Shown: in pieces, positions 35,305 through 45,951 of the stretch
Layout of the letters: each line of letters begins with the position of its first letter
How positions within the stretch are numbered: position 1 is the first letter of the stretch
Source: Rheinheimera riviphila
GTDB lineage: Bacteria; Pseudomonadota; Gammaproteobacteria; Enterobacterales; Alteromonadaceae
NCBI RefSeq assembly: GCF_004005945.1
Contig: NZ_SACS01000009.1
Span: forward strand, 103,683-167,682
Direction: 5' to 3'
DNA: 64,000 nt
Notes under the pieces: generated by a model
What the model was told of the DNA's origin: nothing
Databases searched by the model: none
What the model saw: only the letters and a program-made list of their open reading frames with translations
Position numbers and translations under genes: made by a program

Positions 35305-35319
35305 GTTCACATTGTGAAC
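35305..35319. promoter_or_regulatory. 15-bp palindrome upstream of nrdA
   Basis: GTTCAC-ATT-GTGAAC is a perfect inverted repeat with a 3-bp spacer, about 190 bp upstream of the nrdA start and 15 bp from the nearer NrdR-like box. It does not match NrdR, Fur, FNR or the DnaA box as I know them. It could be a further operator for nrdA. Confidence 0.4.
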
Positions 35320-35333
35320 AATATGTGCGGGCT

Positions 35334-35349
35334 GCACTAGATATGGGGT
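35334..35349 (-). promoter_or_regulatory. NrdR box 1 (nrdA-proximal)
   Basis: GCACTAGATATGGGGT agrees with the NrdR consensus (ACAC-W-ATATAT-W-GTGT) at 12 of 16 positions by eye. It is paired with a second box beginning 31 bp away, the three-turn spacing usual for NrdR pairs. Confidence 0.65.
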
Positions 35350-35364
35350 TTTTCGTTAAACGAA

Positions 35365-35380
35365 TCACAAGATAGAGTGG
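35365..35380 (-). promoter_or_regulatory. NrdR box 2 (nrdA-distal)
   Basis: TCACAAGATAGAGTGG agrees with the NrdR consensus at 12 of 16 positions. The start-to-start distance from box 1 is exactly 31 bp, which puts both on the same DNA face. Confidence 0.65.
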
Positions 35381-35550
35381 ATCAGTGGCAATTGCAACCC
35401 CCGAAAAAGTGCAAAAAAAAGCCATTATTGCGCTATGTTAGTAATCGCTCACTTGAGAGCCGCGTAACTGAAAACAACCCGTCAGAAGCAAGCGTTTTTA
35501 TCCAAAAAATGGAAATAAATCTAAGCGGTTATTTTTTAAGAAGGACGGTT

Positions 35551-35586
35551 AAAAAGCGACCAGCTGCTATGGCGACTGGTCTTTTT
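35551..35586. terminator. Probable terminator downstream of gph
   Basis: AAAAAG-CG-ACCAG pairs with CTGGT-CTTTTT, with a 2-nt bulge and a 12-nt loop. A-run and T-run flanks allow function on either strand. On the minus strand it lies about 67 bp beyond the gph stop. Confidence 0.6.
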
Positions 35587-35652
35587 GATAGCTTGTTTTC
35601 ACTGCATTTTTGTCACAACTACAGCTTAAATAAATAACCTTTCAGCTCAGCT

Positions 35653-36357
35653 TTAAAAGGCAGGGATCAAATCTGCCAGTGATTGAATTGCGATTTCGGC
35701 TTGCCATAATTCTGGTTGATCCGACGCGCCGATATAACCAAATTCAGCCAATACCGTCGTCATCCCGGCTCTATTCCCGGCAGCAATATCACGCTCAGCG
35801 TCCCCCACATACCAACACTGTGCAGCCGGAACTTTCAGCTGATGACAGGCTACTAACAACGGCGTTGGATCGGGTTTACGCTGCGCCAGGCTATCGCCAC
35901 CTAATAAAATGGCGCATTGGCGCAGTGCCGGTAATTGTTTCAGCATACTGGCGGCTAACCGATAAGGCTTATTGGTAACAATGCCCCAGGGAATTTTGCG
36001 CTGATTTAAGTGGGCAATCAGTTCAGTACCGCCTGGAAAGATCTGGCTGTGGACACAGACGTGTAAAGCGTAATAATCCAGTAACTGTTGGCGCAAAGGG
36101 CCAAAATCGTAGTTAGCGAGTAAGGGGCCAAAACCGAGTTCCAGCAAACCTTTGGCGCCGTGTGATGCCATTGGCCGATATTGCTCTGCACTACAAAGTG
36201 GCAAACCATGACTTTGCAGCACATGATTGAGCGCTGCGCCTAAATCGTCTGCGGTATCGACCAAGGTGCCGTCGAGATCAAAGAGTACTGCTTTTGGCTG
36301 ACCACAGTTTTGCAGCAGATGACTGATGGTGTTTTCGGCTGAATTAAGTTTGTTCAA
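35653..36357 (-). CDS. gph: Phosphoglycolate phosphatase (HAD family)
   Basis: A 234-residue HAD hydrolase that removes 2-phosphoglycolate formed in DNA repair. HAD motif I is [19 protein letters not shown] with the nucleophile and acid Asp residues, motif II is GIVTNKP, and motif III/IV is [10 protein letters not shown] plus [10 protein letters not shown]. The start codon is TTG, overlapping the ubiG stop as TTGA, with AAGGAAG 8 bases upstream; no usable ATG lies nearby, so translation is coupled to ubiG. This ubiG-gph pairing is common in gammaproteobacteria. Confidence 0.92.
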   Translation of the reverse strand: MNKLNSAENTISHLLQNCGQPKAVLFDLDGTLVDTADDLGAALNHVLQSHGLPLCSAEQYRPMASHGAKGLLELGFGPLLANYDFGPLRQQLLDYYALHVCVHSQIFPGGTELIAHLNQRKIPWGIVTNKPYRLAASMLKQLPALRQCAILLGGDSLAQRKPDPTPLLVACHQLKVPAAQCWYVGDAERDIAAGNRAGMTTVLAEFGYIGASDQPELWQAEIAIQSLADLIPAF

Positions 36358-37109
36358 ACGACAGGCTTCCTTGCAACCACCAGATAATTCACATCCAGGC
36401 CGGGCCCGGTGCGAAAACTCTGTTGGATAGGGTTGTAATGGAGGCCAGTGGCGTCTACTAGCTCCAGGCCAGCATCGTCAATCCAGCGCATTAATAAAGA
36501 AGGGCGGATAAACTTATTAAAATCGTGGGTGCCTTTTGGGACTAACCGTAAAACCTGCTCGGCGCCGATAATCGCCATCAAATACGACTTCCAGTTTTTA
36601 TTCAGCGTCGAAAAGACTAAGGTTGCACCAGGTTTGGCTAAATCAGCACAAGCCTTAACGACTGAAGATGGTTCTGGCACATGCTCGAGCATTTCCATGC
36701 AGGTTACCAAATCAAACTGGTTTGGATGATTGGCTGCAAAAAGCTCGGCAGTGGATTGCTGATAATCAAGTTTCACGCCGCTTTCCAGTGCATGCAGCCG
36801 CGCGACTATTAACGCTTCATCGGCCATATCAATGCCGGTAACAATGGCACCAGCCCGTGCCATTGATTCGGCCAGAATACCGCCACCACAACCGACATCC
36901 ACCGCGGTTTTGCCAAACAGACCTTGCAACTGATCGCTGATGTAACTCAAGCGGGTTGGGTTTAATTGATGCAGCGGTTTAAATTCACCGGCCGGATCCC
37001 ACCAACGCGAGGCGATTTCATTAAATTTGGCGATTTCGGTTTGATCAACATTTCGTGGATCGACTTTCTGCTGATCAGCATTAGTTTGATCTAATTGGTG
37101 CTCTGGCAT
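36354..37109 (-). CDS. ubiG: Ubiquinone biosynthesis O-methyltransferase UbiG
   Basis: This SAM enzyme performs both O-methylations in ubiquinone synthesis, in the cytoplasm and at the membrane. The 251-residue product has the UbiG-specific opening [21 protein letters not shown], the SAM motif [12 protein letters not shown], the acidic loop [16 protein letters not shown], and the ending [10 protein letters not shown]. It is divergent from gyrA, the same gene neighbourhood as in E. coli, and overlaps gph by 4 bp. Confidence 0.96.
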   Translation of the reverse strand: MPEHQLDQTNADQQKVDPRNVDQTEIAKFNEIASRWWDPAGEFKPLHQLNPTRLSYISDQLQGLFGKTAVDVGCGGGILAESMARAGAIVTGIDMADEALIVARLHALESGVKLDYQQSTAELFAANHPNQFDLVTCMEMLEHVPEPSSVVKACADLAKPGATLVFSTLNKNWKSYLMAIIGAEQVLRLVPKGTHDFNKFIRPSLLMRWIDDAGLELVDATGLHYNPIQQSFRTGPGLDVNYLVVARKPVV

Positions 37110-37318
37110 GCTTTAAATCATCTGTAGTTGCATTTTTCGCGTCATTATAAGGGGTTAGTGCCAACACGCAATCTGCGAACTGCAGCATCAGCACAACTGA
37201 ATCTTGCCTTAGGCATGGCAAGGCGGCACTATTGTGTTAGAATCCCCGGTTCTCGCCGCGCGGATATTAGAACTAAACGCGAGTCATCTGTCTGATTTTA
37301 AGGGAAAAAAGCTTTATT

Positions 37319-39946
37319 ATGACAAATCTGGCCAAAGAAATCGTTCCCATTAATATTGAAGAAGAATTAAAAAATTCTTATCTCGATTACGCCATGAGCG
37401 TAATTGTCGGCCGGGCCTTACCCGATGTTCGGGACGGTTTAAAGCCAGTACACCGCCGTGTCCTGTTCGCCATGAAAGAACTTGGCAACGAATGGAACCG
37501 CGCTTATAAGAAGTCGGCCCGTGTAGTCGGTGACGTGATCGGTAAATATCACCCACATGGTGACACTGCGGTTTACGACACCATCGTCCGGATGGCACAA
37601 CCATTTTCACTGCGTTATATGCTCGTCGATGGCCAGGGTAACTTCGGTTCAGTGGACGGCGACTCCGCAGCAGCCATGCGTTACACCGAAGTGCGGATGG
37701 CGAAAATCACCACTGAGTTGCTGGCTGATTTAGACAAAGAAACTGTCGATTTTGTACCGAACTATGACGGTACTGAAATGATCCCGGCCGTGCTGCCGAC
37801 CAAAATTCCTAACTTGTTGATCAACGGCTCCAGCGGTATCGCTGTAGGTATGGCGACCAACATTCCACCACACAACATTAGTGAAGTGATTAATGCGTGT
37901 TTGGCGATTATCGCCAATCCGGACATTACTATTCCTGAACTGATGGAATACATTCCGGGCCCAGATTTCCCGACTGCAGCTATTATCAATGGTCGCCGTG
38001 GGATTGAAGAAGCGTACCGCACCGGTCGTGGCAAAGTGTATATCCGCGCCAAAACCCATATCGAAACTGATGACAAAACTGGTCGCGAGACCATTGTTGT
38101 TGATGAAATTCCATATCAGGTGAACAAAGCCCGTCTGATTGAGAAAATTGCCGATCTGGTCAAAGAAAAACGTATCGAAGGTATTTCTGCGCTGCGGGAT
38201 GAGTCTGACAAAGACGGGATGCGGATTGTTATCGAACTAAAACGCGGTGAATCTTCAGACGTCATGCTGAATCACTTGTACACCCAGACGCAGATGCAGA
38301 CGGTGTTCGGGATCAACATGGTGGCGCTGGACCAAGGTCAACCAAAACTGCTGGGTTTAAAAGAAATCCTCGAATGTTTTGTGTTGCACCGCCGTGAAGT
38401 GGTGACCCGTCGTACCGTGTACGACCTGAAAAAAGCCCGTGATCGCGCGCACATTTTAGAAGGTCTGGCGATTGCGCTGACCAATATCGATGAAATTATC
38501 GAGCTGATTAAAACCTCACAAAGCCCGGCCGATGCCAAAGCAGGTTTAGTCGCCCGCGGCTGGTTGCTGGGTAACGTCAAAGAAATGCTGGAACGTGCCG
38601 GCGAAAGTGCAGCCCGTCCGGAATGGCTGGAAGAGCATTTTGGTATTCGTGATGGCTATTATTACCTGACCGAACAGCAGGCACAGGCGATCCTGGATTT
38701 ACGTCTGCACAAGCTGACCGGTCTGGAACACGAAAAAATTCTCGGTGAATACAAAGAGCTGCTGGATTTAATCGCCGAATTGCTGCACATCCTGGAAAGC
38801 CCGGAACGTCTGATGGAAGTGATCTGTGAAGAGCTGGAAGCGGCAAAAGCCACTTACGGTGACGCCCGTCGCACTGAAATTCAAGACAACGCGCTTGATA
38901 TCAACATGGAAGACTTAATCGCGGAAGAAGACGTAGTCGTCACTTTGTCGCATTTAGGTTATGCCAAGTACCAGGCGCTGTCAGATTATGAAGCGCAGCG
39001 TCGTGGTGGTCGTGGTAAAGCCGCCACTACGGTGAAAGACGAAGACTTTGTTGACCAGTTATTGGTTGCCAGCACCCACGATACGATTTTGTGTTTCTCA
39101 GATCGCGGTCGTCTGTACTGGATGAAAGTCTATCAATTGCCGCTGGCCTCCCGTCAGGCGCGGGGTAAGCCAATCGTCAACTTGTTACCGCTGGAAGATG
39201 GTGAACGTATTACCGCCATTCTGCCGGTCCGCGAGTACGAAGAAGGCAAATACGTGTTTATGGCAACAGCCTTTGGTACTGTGAAGAAAACCGCCTTGAC
39301 TGAATACTCTCGTCCACGTAGCAACGGTATTATTGCGGTGAACCTGAACGAAGGCGATCAGCTGATTGGTGTTGATATCACTGACGGTAATAGCCAGATC
39401 ATGTTGTTCTCGGATGACGGCAAGGTAGTCCGTTTCCACGAAGAACAGGTGCGTGGTATGGGCCGGACTGCAACGGGCGTCCGTGGTATCAAACTGCGTG
39501 AAAATGGCTCAGTTGTGTCTCTGATCGTACCTAAGTCTGATGGCGCTATCTTAACTGTGACCGAAAACGGTTACGGCAAACGTACTTCACTGGCGGAATA
39601 CCCAGAGAAGAGCCGCGCCACGCAAGGTGTGGTCTCGATCAAGGTTTCTGAGCGTAACGGCCTCGTGGTCGGTGCGGTACAGGTGAACGCGCTGGATGAA
39701 ATCATGTTGATTTCAAACAAAGGCACGCTGGTCCGGACCCGGGTGAAAGAAGTATCGCAGGTTGGTCGTAACACCGCTGGCGTGATCCTCATCCGTACCC
39801 AGGAAGGCGAAAAAGTCGTTGGCGTACAGCGGATTGATGAAATTCAGGATCAGGAAGAGCTGGCTGCAGCAGAAGCTGAAGTGGCGCAACTGGATCAACA
39901 AAACGTCGTAGATGTTGAAGTTGAACCGGATGATTCAGAAGAATAA
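37319..39946 (+). CDS. gyrA: DNA gyrase subunit A
   Basis: An 875-residue GyrA co-linear with E. coli (875). The catalytic tyrosine is Tyr122 ([12 protein letters not shown]). The quinolone-resistance region reads [13 protein letters not shown], so residue 83 is Thr (Ser in E. coli, Thr also in wild-type Pseudomonas) and residue 87 is Asp. The GyrA box needed for DNA wrapping is QRRGGRG at the start of the C-terminal pinwheel (about 530-840), and the tail is acidic. GyrA introduces negative supercoils together with GyrB. The gene is followed by its own terminator, separating it from serC. Confidence 0.98.
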   Translation: MTNLAKEIVPINIEEELKNSYLDYAMSVIVGRALPDVRDGLKPVHRRVLFAMKELGNEWNRAYKKSARVVGDVIGKYHPHGDTAVYDTIVRMAQPFSLRYMLVDGQGNFGSVDGDSAAAMRYTEVRMAKITTELLADLDKETVDFVPNYDGTEMIPAVLPTKIPNLLINGSSGIAVGMATNIPPHNISEVINACLAIIANPDITIPELMEYIPGPDFPTAAIINGRRGIEEAYRTGRGKVYIRAKTHIETDDKTGRETIVVDEIPYQVNKARLIEKIADLVKEKRIEGISALRDESDKDGMRIVIELKRGESSDVMLNHLYTQTQMQTVFGINMVALDQGQPKLLGLKEILECFVLHRREVVTRRTVYDLKKARDRAHILEGLAIALTNIDEIIELIKTSQSPADAKAGLVARGWLLGNVKEMLERAGESAARPEWLEEHFGIRDGYYYLTEQQAQAILDLRLHKLTGLEHEKILGEYKELLDLIAELLHILESPERLMEVICEELEAAKATYGDARRTEIQDNALDINMEDLIAEEDVVVTLSHLGYAKYQALSDYEAQRRGGRGKAATTVKDEDFVDQLLVASTHDTILCFSDRGRLYWMKVYQLPLASRQARGKPIVNLLPLEDGERITAILPVREYEEGKYVFMATAFGTVKKTALTEYSRPRSNGIIAVNLNEGDQLIGVDITDGNSQIMLFSDDGKVVRFHEEQVRGMGRTATGVRGIKLRENGSVVSLIVPKSDGAILTVTENGYGKRTSLAEYPEKSRATQGVVSIKVSERNGLVVGAVQVNALDEIMLISNKGTLVRTRVKEVSQVGRNTAGVILIRTQEGEKVVGVQRIDEIQDQEELAAAEAEVAQLDQQNVVDVEVEPDDSEE

Positions 39947-39960
39947 TCGTGTTGAAGAAT

Positions 39961-39985
39961 TGGGCGCTGCGGCGCCCATTTTTTT
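39961..39985 (+). terminator. Intrinsic terminator of gyrA
   Basis: TGGGCGC (39961-39967) and GCGCCCA (39972-39978) form a 7-bp GC-rich stem with a 4-nt loop and seven T residues, 14 bp after the gyrA stop. Confidence 0.92.
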
Positions 39986-40224
39986 GCCTGTAATTTATGG
40001 CCGGAACGGCTATCAGTGACGTAATTCAACGTTTTAGCCAGTATCGCAGCCATTTTTCACTTTCTGCGATGGTCGATTTACGGTAGAGTGTTTATTCAAA
40101 CTTACTAAAGCCATCCAGATGGCAATAGTCTGTCGCAATAAAAACTAAAACTCATCCGCGACAGTGCCAGGTCCACGCCAGGCCTTTTCGATTTTTTCGA
40201 TTTCAACAAAAAAATGAGGACATC

Positions 40225-41304
40225 ATGACAACTTATAATTTTTGCGCTGGCCCGGCAATGTTGCCGACCGAAGTAATGTTGCAGGCGCAGGAAGAACTGA
40301 TTAACTGGCATGGTCGTGGTTGCTCCATTATGGAGATGAGCCATCGTGGCAAAGAATTTATGGCGGTTGCGGCCAAAGCTGAACAAGACTTACGCGATTT
40401 AATGCAGGTGCCAAGTAATTATAAAGTGCTGTTTATGCATGGCGGCGGACGCGGGCAGTTTTCCGCAGTACCACTTAATTTAATGCAGCCTGGCAAAAAA
40501 GCGGATTACATTGTTTCAGGCGCCTGGTCGAAGGCTGCAGCTGAAGAAGCGGTAAAGTTTGGCGGTATCAATACCCAGCAAATCCAGTTAAAAACAGACG
40601 GTGTCCGTAGTTTGACGGCCGAAAAGGACTGGCAGCTTGACCCGCAAGCGAGCTTTGTGCATTTTTGTCCGAATGAAACCGTTGATGGCCTGGAATTTAC
40701 CGGTGTGCCTGATACGCAAGTGCCGCTGGTCGCCGATTTATCTTCAACCATTTTATCAAGGCCACTGGATGTCAGCCGTTACGGTGTGATTTACGCCGGT
40801 GCGCAGAAAAATATCGGGCCTTCAGGCTTAACGCTGGTGATTGTACGCGAAGATTTGTTACCCAAAGCGGACGCGAATATTCCTGCCATTCTGGATTACC
40901 GCTTAGCCGCTGAAAATGACTCAATGTTCAATACACCACCAACTTATGCATGGTATCTGGCGGGTCTGGTGTTTGAATGGTTAAAACGCCAGGGCGGTGT
41001 CGCAGCCATGGGGCAGATCAACCAGCGTAAAGCCGACACTTTATACAACTACCTTGATCAATCGGATTTTTATCGTAACGACGTGGCAGCAGCGAATCGC
41101 TCATGGATGAATGTGCCATTTTTCCTGGCTGATGACAGATTAAATGATCTGTTTATTGCTGAATCTGAAGCCGCTGGTTTGTTGGCACTCAAAGGCCACC
41201 GGATGGTCGGTGGCATGCGTGCTAGCCTCTACAATGCGATGCCATTAGAAGGTGTTCAAACGCTGGTGACCTTTATGCAAGAATTTGAGCGGGTGCACGG
41301 CTGA
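40225..41304 (+). CDS. serC: Phosphoserine aminotransferase
   Basis: A PLP enzyme of serine and pyridoxine synthesis that converts 3-phosphohydroxypyruvate to phosphoserine. The 359 residues open [16 protein letters not shown] and contain the sulfate/phosphate-binding HRGKEF segment and the Schiff-base lysine in [12 protein letters not shown]. It ends in a 1-base stop/start overlap (TGATG) with aroA, the serC-aroA operon conserved in gammaproteobacteria. AATGAGGAC lies before the ATG. The 278-bp gap after gyrA holds the gyrA terminator and presumably this operon's promoter. Confidence 0.97.
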   Translation: MTTYNFCAGPAMLPTEVMLQAQEELINWHGRGCSIMEMSHRGKEFMAVAAKAEQDLRDLMQVPSNYKVLFMHGGGRGQFSAVPLNLMQPGKKADYIVSGAWSKAAAEEAVKFGGINTQQIQLKTDGVRSLTAEKDWQLDPQASFVHFCPNETVDGLEFTGVPDTQVPLVADLSSTILSRPLDVSRYGVIYAGAQKNIGPSGLTLVIVREDLLPKADANIPAILDYRLAAENDSMFNTPPTYAWYLAGLVFEWLKRQGGVAAMGQINQRKADTLYNYLDQSDFYRNDVAAANRSWMNVPFFLADDRLNDLFIAESEAAGLLALKGHRMVGGMRASLYNAMPLEGVQTLVTFMQEFERVHG

Positions 41305-42593
41305 TGAAAACCCTGACCTTATCGCATGTAAAAAAAGTCGAAGGCACTGTGCATTTGCCGGGTTCTAAAAGTATTTCCAACCGGGTGTTGTTATTAGCGG
41401 CGCTGGCCAAAGGTGAAACCCGCATCACCAATTTGCTGCACAGTGAAGATGTCGAGCATATGCTAAACGCCTTGAATAAACTCGGCGTTAGTTACCAGCT
41501 GTCGAATGCAAAAACTGAATGTGTGGTGCAGGGGCTCGGTGGACTTTTTGCTGTTACTGAACCGCTGGAGCTGTATTTAGGCAATGCCGGAACCGCCATG
41601 CGGCCACTCACTGCTGCGCTGGCTGCTTCAAACGTCGATGTTACGCTGACGGGCGAACCGCGGATGTACGAGCGTCCGATCGGCCATTTGGTCGATGCGT
41701 TAGCGCAGTGGCACTGTGATATCGACTACTTAGGTAACAAAGATTATCCACCTCTGCGTATTTGCGGCAAAGCGCTGACGGCTGGCGCGGTGAAAATTGA
41801 TGGTAGTGTGTCCAGTCAGTTCTTAACCGCCGTATTGATGGTTGCGCCGTTGCTTAACGGCGATTCGGTGATTGAAATTGAAGGTGATTTGGTTTCTAAA
41901 CCCTACATTGATATTACGTTGGCATTGATGGCGCGTTTTGGTGTCACAGTACAAAATGAAAACTATCAGCGGTTTGTGGTGAAAGGTTCACAGCAGTACC
42001 AAGCGCCTGGCGATTTTCTGGTGGAAGGTGATGCCTCATCAGCCAGCTATTTCCTGGCTGCTGCGGCGATTGCCGGTGGCACCATTAAAGTCACCGGCAT
42101 TGGCAAAAACGCAGTGCAGGGTGATATTCATTTTGCCGATGCGTTAGAAGCGATGGGCGCGCAAGTGGACTGGGGTTTTGACTATATTTCGGTTACGCGA
42201 GACCAGCTGCATGGCATTTCGCGGGATTACAACGCCATTCCCGATGCTGCGATGACCATTGCGACGGCTGCATTGTTTGCCAAAGGGCCAACGCTCATCA
42301 GCAACGTCTACAACTGGCGGGTGAAAGAAACTGACCGCTTAGCCGCGATGGCAACTGAATTGCGTAAAGTCGGTGCTGTGGTGGAAGAAGGTCATGATTA
42401 CATCCGGATTGAACCACCGGTGCAACTTCAACACGCCAGTATTGCGACTTACAATGACCATCGGATGGCGATGTGCTTTTCGATGCTGGCATTTGCGAAG
42501 TGCGGTGTGACGATTGAAGATCCGGATTGTACCCGCAAAACATTTCCTCAATATTTTGATGTATTTGCATCACTGGCGGTAAAAAACGCGTAA
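41304..42593 (+). CDS. aroA: 5-enolpyruvylshikimate-3-phosphate synthase (class I)
   Basis: The sixth step of the shikimate pathway. The 429-residue product has [10 protein letters not shown] with Lys22, [28 protein letters not shown] and the late [12 protein letters not shown] motif. The Gly, Thr and Pro of the glyphosate-relevant loop have the class I sensitive-type identities. It is translationally coupled to serC. The stop codon lies inside the stem of the terminator-like hairpin that follows. Confidence 0.97.
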   Translation: MKTLTLSHVKKVEGTVHLPGSKSISNRVLLLAALAKGETRITNLLHSEDVEHMLNALNKLGVSYQLSNAKTECVVQGLGGLFAVTEPLELYLGNAGTAMRPLTAALAASNVDVTLTGEPRMYERPIGHLVDALAQWHCDIDYLGNKDYPPLRICGKALTAGAVKIDGSVSSQFLTAVLMVAPLLNGDSVIEIEGDLVSKPYIDITLALMARFGVTVQNENYQRFVVKGSQQYQAPGDFLVEGDASSASYFLAAAAIAGGTIKVTGIGKNAVQGDIHFADALEAMGAQVDWGFDYISVTRDQLHGISRDYNAIPDAAMTIATAALFAKGPTLISNVYNWRVKETDRLAAMATELRKVGAVVEEGHDYIRIEPPVQLQHASIATYNDHRMAMCFSMLAFAKCGVTIEDPDCTRKTFPQYFDVFASLAVKNA

Positions 42594-42612
42594 CCCTTTG
42601 GGTTGCGCTTTT
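42588..42612 (+). terminator. Terminator-like hairpin overlapping the aroA stop codon
   Basis: GCGTAACCC (42588-42596) pairs with GGGTTGCGC (42600-42608) with one T-G wobble and a 3-nt loop, followed by TTTTCG. The aroA stop lies in the left arm. The T-run is short, so partial read-through to cmk is likely. Confidence 0.65.
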
Positions 42613-42704
42613 CGTTGTTGATTTTCAAGCAGAAACCGCGCTTTTTGTCACAATTGTCTGTATAATGCCGCCACTTTAATGGTTGTAGCATTCTTGGAGG
42701 CATA

Positions 42705-43388
42705 ATGACGCAAGCGCCGGTGATTACCATCGATGGCCCTGGTGGTTCAGGCAAAGGCACCATTTGCCGTTTAGTTGCACAAAAACTTGGTTGGCACCTG
42801 CTCGATAGCGGCGCAATCTACCGGGTTCTGGCATTAGCTGCTATCCACCACAACATTGCACCGGAAGATGAAGAAGCGTTACAACCACTGGCTGCTCATC
42901 TGGACGTTCAATTTACCTGCGACGAGTTATGTAACGTAAAAATTACGCTCGAAGGTGAGAACGTCACCCATACTATCCGCACTGAGCAAGTTGGTTCAGT
43001 CGCGTCTAAAATTGCTTCACTGCCACGCGTACGGGAAGCCCTGTTACGTCGGCAACGCGCCTTTCGCGAAACTCCTGGTTTAGTAGCCGACGGCCGCGAT
43101 ATGGGCACCGTGGTTTTCCCTGGCGCCGAAGTCAAAATTTTCTTAACGGCTGACGCTCAAGAGCGCGCCAACCGTCGTTATTTAGAGTTGAAACAAAAGG
43201 GACATGATGTTAACATCGGCGACCTTTTGAGCGAAATTCAGACAAGAGACGAGCGCGATATGAACCGCGCTGTAGCACCTTTAGTTCCGGCTGCTGACGC
43301 TTACTTGTTAGATTCGACCAATAAATCCATTGATCAAGTGTTGCAAGAGGTACTGAGCTTCGTTAAGAAGCAACTGAACCAGGCCTGA
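42705..43388 (+). CDS. cmk: Cytidylate kinase
   Basis: Cmk phosphorylates CMP and dCMP with ATP. The 227-residue product has the P-loop [11 protein letters not shown], the NMP-binding YRVLALAA segment, and the lid region with [11 protein letters not shown] and [17 protein letters not shown] lies just before the ATG. A TATAAT box 44 bp upstream may be part of its promoter. It precedes rpsA by 101 bp, the conserved cmk-rpsA pair. Confidence 0.97.
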   Translation: MTQAPVITIDGPGGSGKGTICRLVAQKLGWHLLDSGAIYRVLALAAIHHNIAPEDEEALQPLAAHLDVQFTCDELCNVKITLEGENVTHTIRTEQVGSVASKIASLPRVREALLRRQRAFRETPGLVADGRDMGTVVFPGAEVKIFLTADAQERANRRYLELKQKGHDVNIGDLLSEIQTRDERDMNRAVAPLVPAADAYLLDSTNKSIDQVLQEVLSFVKKQLNQA

Positions 43389-43489
43389 GCTGCACTTTGG
43401 ACAGCCCCAGACAAGGAATGTTTGAGGTAAATTAAGCAACCCCACTTTATTTGGATTGAGAGTGGTGCAACTAACTGAAACAGTGAAAA

Positions 43490-45166
43490 ATGACTGAAAA
43501 TTTTGCACAATTATTTGAGGAAAGCCTCAAGACTATCGAAACTCGTCCAGGTTCAATCGTTAAAGGTAGAATCGTAGCTATTCATAAAGATGTCGTTCTG
43601 GTTGATGCCGGTCTGAAATCTGAAGCTGCTATTCCGGTTGAACAATTCAAAAACCTGGCTGGCGAGATTGAAGTGAGCGTTGGTGACATCATCGACGTAG
43701 CTCTGGATGCAGTTGAAGATGGTTTCGGTGAGACTTTACTGTCTCGTGAGAAAGCCAAACGTCACGAATCCTGGGTACGCCTGGAAAAAGCTTGTGAAGA
43801 CAAAGTTACCGTTATCGGTGTTATCACAGGTAAAGTTAAAGGCGGTTTCACTGTCGAAGTTGACGGTATCCGTGCATTCCTGCCTGGTTCATTAGTCGAC
43901 GTACGTCCGGTACGTGACACTCTGCACTTAGAACACAAAGAACTTGAGTTCAAAGTTATCAAATTAGACCAGAAGCGCAACAACGTTGTTGTTTCACGTC
44001 GTGCTGTGATCGAATCTGAAAGCAGTGCTGAACGCGATACTCTGTTGCAAAACCTGGAAGAAGGCATGGAAGTCAAAGGTATCGTTAAGAACCTGACTGA
44101 CTACGGTGCATTCGTAGATTTAGGTGGCGTAGACGGCTTACTGCACATCACTGACATGGCTTGGAAACGCGTTAAGCACCCAAGCGAAATCGTCAATGTT
44201 GGCGACGAGATCCCAGTAAAAGTTCTGAAGTTCGACCGTGAGAAACAACGTGTTTCTTTAGGCTTGAAACAGATGGGCGAAGATCCGTGGGCAGCTATCG
44301 CTTCACGTTACCCAGAAGGTGCTCGCATCACTGGTCGCGTAACTAACCTGACAGATTACGGCTGCTTCGTTGAAATCGAAGAAGGCGTTGAAGGTCTGGT
44401 ACACGTTTCAGAAATGGACTGGACCAACAAAAACATCCACCCATCTAAAGTTGTTAACTTAGGTGACTCTGTGGAAGTTATGGTTCTGGAAATCGACGAA
44501 GAACGTCGTCGTATTTCTTTAGGTCTGAAACAGTGTAAAGCTAACCCATGGGAAGAGTTCGCGAAGGGCTTCAACAAGGGTGACCGCGTTTCAGGTAAAA
44601 TCAAGTCAATCACTGACTTCGGTATCTTCATCGGTCTGGACGGTGGTATCGACGGTCTGGTTCACTTATCAGACATCAGCTGGAACTCTACCGGTGAAGA
44701 CGCGGTTCGCGAATTCAAGAAAGGTGACGAAGTTTCTGCCGTTGTACTGCAAGTTGACCCAGAGCGCGAGCGTATCTCTTTAGGCATCAAGCAATTAGAC
44801 GAAGACCCGTTCAATGGCTACCTTGCTGATAACAAAAAAGGTGCTATCGTTAAAGGCAACGTAACTGCTGTTGACGCTAAAGGCGCTACAGTAATGCTGG
44901 AAGGCGGCGTTGAAGGTTATGTACGTGTATCAGACATCGCTCGTGAGCGTATCGAAGATGCATCTACAGTACTGAAAGTTGGCGAAGAAGTTGAAGCTCG
45001 TCTGATGGGTGTTGATCGCAAAAACCGCGTAATCAGCCTGTCAATCAAAGCTAAGTTCGAAGCTGAAGAAAAAGAAGCTATGGACACTATCAAGAAGCAG
45101 GATGATACTGATTTTGGTGGTAACGCTATGGCTGAAGCATTCAAGGCAGCTCAAAAAGCTGACTAA
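43490..45166 (+). CDS. rpsA: 30S ribosomal protein S1
   Basis: A 558-residue S1 (E. coli 557) with six S1 (OB-fold) RNA-binding repeats at about residues 21-87, 105-171, 192-260, 277-347, 364-434 and 451-520; repeats 3-5 are the best preserved (for example [19 protein letters not shown]). S1 brings mRNA to the ribosome and serves in Qbeta-type and trans-translation complexes. Codon choice is visibly more biased than in neighbouring genes, with many GAA, CGT and GGT, as expected for a highly expressed gene. As in E. coli, no strong Shine-Dalgarno precedes the ATG (CAGTGAAAA). Confidence 0.98.
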   Translation: MTENFAQLFEESLKTIETRPGSIVKGRIVAIHKDVVLVDAGLKSEAAIPVEQFKNLAGEIEVSVGDIIDVALDAVEDGFGETLLSREKAKRHESWVRLEKACEDKVTVIGVITGKVKGGFTVEVDGIRAFLPGSLVDVRPVRDTLHLEHKELEFKVIKLDQKRNNVVVSRRAVIESESSAERDTLLQNLEEGMEVKGIVKNLTDYGAFVDLGGVDGLLHITDMAWKRVKHPSEIVNVGDEIPVKVLKFDREKQRVSLGLKQMGEDPWAAIASRYPEGARITGRVTNLTDYGCFVEIEEGVEGLVHVSEMDWTNKNIHPSKVVNLGDSVEVMVLEIDEERRRISLGLKQCKANPWEEFAKGFNKGDRVSGKIKSITDFGIFIGLDGGIDGLVHLSDISWNSTGEDAVREFKKGDEVSAVVLQVDPERERISLGIKQLDEDPFNGYLADNKKGAIVKGNVTAVDAKGATVMLEGGVEGYVRVSDIARERIEDASTVLKVGEEVEARLMGVDRKNRVISLSIKAKFEAEEKEAMDTIKKQDDTDFGGNAMAEAFKAAQKAD

Positions 45167-45168
45167 GC

Positions 45169-45294
45169 TTACCCAAGAGCTTTGAGATTATAGCGCGGCG
45201 CCGAGTGCGCAAATCCCCAGGAGCATAGCTGTTCTATGTGACTGGGGTGAGAGCACAAAGGCAACAAAGCTATAGCCTCAAAGATAAAGGGTAA
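45169..45294 (+). repeat. ERIC-like repeat, copy 3 (126 bp), between rpsA and ihfB
   Basis: It starts TTACCC and ends GGGTAA. The core AATCCCCAGGAGCATAG...CTATGTGACTGGGG matches copy 1 exactly over the central hairpin, while the outer parts (GCTTTGAGATTATA against TATAGCCTCAAAG) have diverged in sequence but kept complementarity. It begins 2 bp after the rpsA stop. Confidence 0.87.
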
Positions 45295-45309
45295 AATGCT
45301 GAAGTAAAT

Positions 45310-45336
45310 CGGTTGGGGCGCTAGGTGCCCCAACCG
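45310..45336 (+). repeat. Perfect 10-bp hairpin in the ihfB leader
   Basis: CGGTTGGGGC (45310-45319) and GCCCCAACCG (45327-45336) form a very stable stem with a 7-nt loop, 33 bp before the ihfB start. AATTCTCC follows, with no T-run, so termination is unlikely. It could block 5'-ward exonuclease progress or regulate ihfB translation. Confidence 0.6.
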
Positions 45337-45369
45337 AATTCTCCAGACCAAAATCTAAGCGGAGGGTCT

Positions 45370-45654
45370 ATGACCAAATCTGAATTGATCGAAAAACTTG
45401 CTAGTGATTTTCCTCACGTCCAGGTCAAGGATGTAGAGTCGTCAGTAAAAGAGATCCTTGAGCAGATGGCCGGTTCTTTAGCTGTCAATGAGCGCATTGA
45501 AATCCGTGGTTTTGGTAGTTTTTCTCTGCATTACCGTGCACCACGGGTCGGTCGTAATCCGAAAACCGGTGACAAAGTTGAACTCGACGGTAAATACGTC
45601 CCTCATTTTAAACCAGGTAAAGAATTACGCGACCGTGTAAAAACGAATACCTGA
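45370..45654 (+). CDS. ihfB: Integration host factor, beta subunit
   Basis: A 94-residue HU/IHF-fold protein that bends DNA sharply as a heterodimer with IhfA. It opens [18 protein letters not shown] and has the beta-arm motif [10 protein letters not shown] with the intercalating proline. The ATG at 45370 follows GGAGGG; an in-frame upstream start at 45325 would place coding sequence in the leader hairpin and is rejected. The rpsA-ihfB order is conserved, although here an ERIC-like repeat and a hairpin stand between them. Confidence 0.97.
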   Translation: MTKSELIEKLASDFPHVQVKDVESSVKEILEQMAGSLAVNERIEIRGFGSFSLHYRAPRVGRNPKTGDKVELDGKYVPHFKPGKELRDRVKTNT

Positions 45655-45703
45655 TCATGGAAGTCTTCAGCACTGCTGTTAATCAGTGCCGGCGGAGTTG
45701 GGT

Positions 45704-45946
45704 TTGAGAAAACTTGTTTATATATTTTGTTTTATCGCGTTGCTGGTGATTGGCCTGTTTTTTGGCTCTATCAACCAACAAGCTGCCGAACTCAACTATT
45801 TTATCGCCAAAGCCGAACTAAGGGTGGTGGATATCGCCCTGCTGTTTTTGTTACTCGGTTTTGCAGTTGGCCTTAGTTTGTCCCTGTCTATTTTATTCAA
45901 ACTCAAAACCAAACGTTGGTTTGCCAGAACCATTGGTAAGTCCTGA
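45704..45946 (+). CDS. lapA: LapA, small inner-membrane partner of LapB
   Basis: An 80-residue protein with two membrane helices: about 3-20 (LVYIFCFIALLVIGLFFG) and about 45-67, followed by a basic cytoplasmic end. This is the DUF1049/LapA layout. Together with LapB it helps tune LPS synthesis. The start is taken as the TTG at 45704, behind GGAG, giving MRKLVYIF; a GTG at 45686 would add six residues lacking family character. It precedes lapB by 5 bp, the conserved lapA-lapB-pyrF string. Confidence 0.87.
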   Translation: MRKLVYIFCFIALLVIGLFFGSINQQAAELNYFIAKAELRVVDIALLFLLLGFAVGLSLSLSILFKLKTKRWFARTIGKS

Positions 45947-45951
45947 CCCTT

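Larger units (their letters stand above)
35136..35652. other. 517-bp intergenic region between nrdA and gph
   Basis: This region holds the long nrdA leader (35115-35330), a GTTCAC-ATT-GTGAAC palindrome, two NrdR-like boxes and a terminator-like hairpin at 35551-35586 on the gph side. No convincing gene is present: the 86-codon plus-strand reading frame from 35377 has no family likeness and overlaps an NrdR-like box and the hairpin. Confidence 0.6.

Noticed and set aside
35377..35637. Plus-strand frame of 86 codons between nrdA and gph
   Set aside because: No homology in my reading, a GTG start, and it covers an NrdR-like box and a terminator-like hairpin.
45325..45369. N-terminal extension of IhfB
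   Set aside because: It would begin inside the leader hairpin, while the ATG at 45370 has a GGAGGG site and gives the universal IhfB N-terminus.
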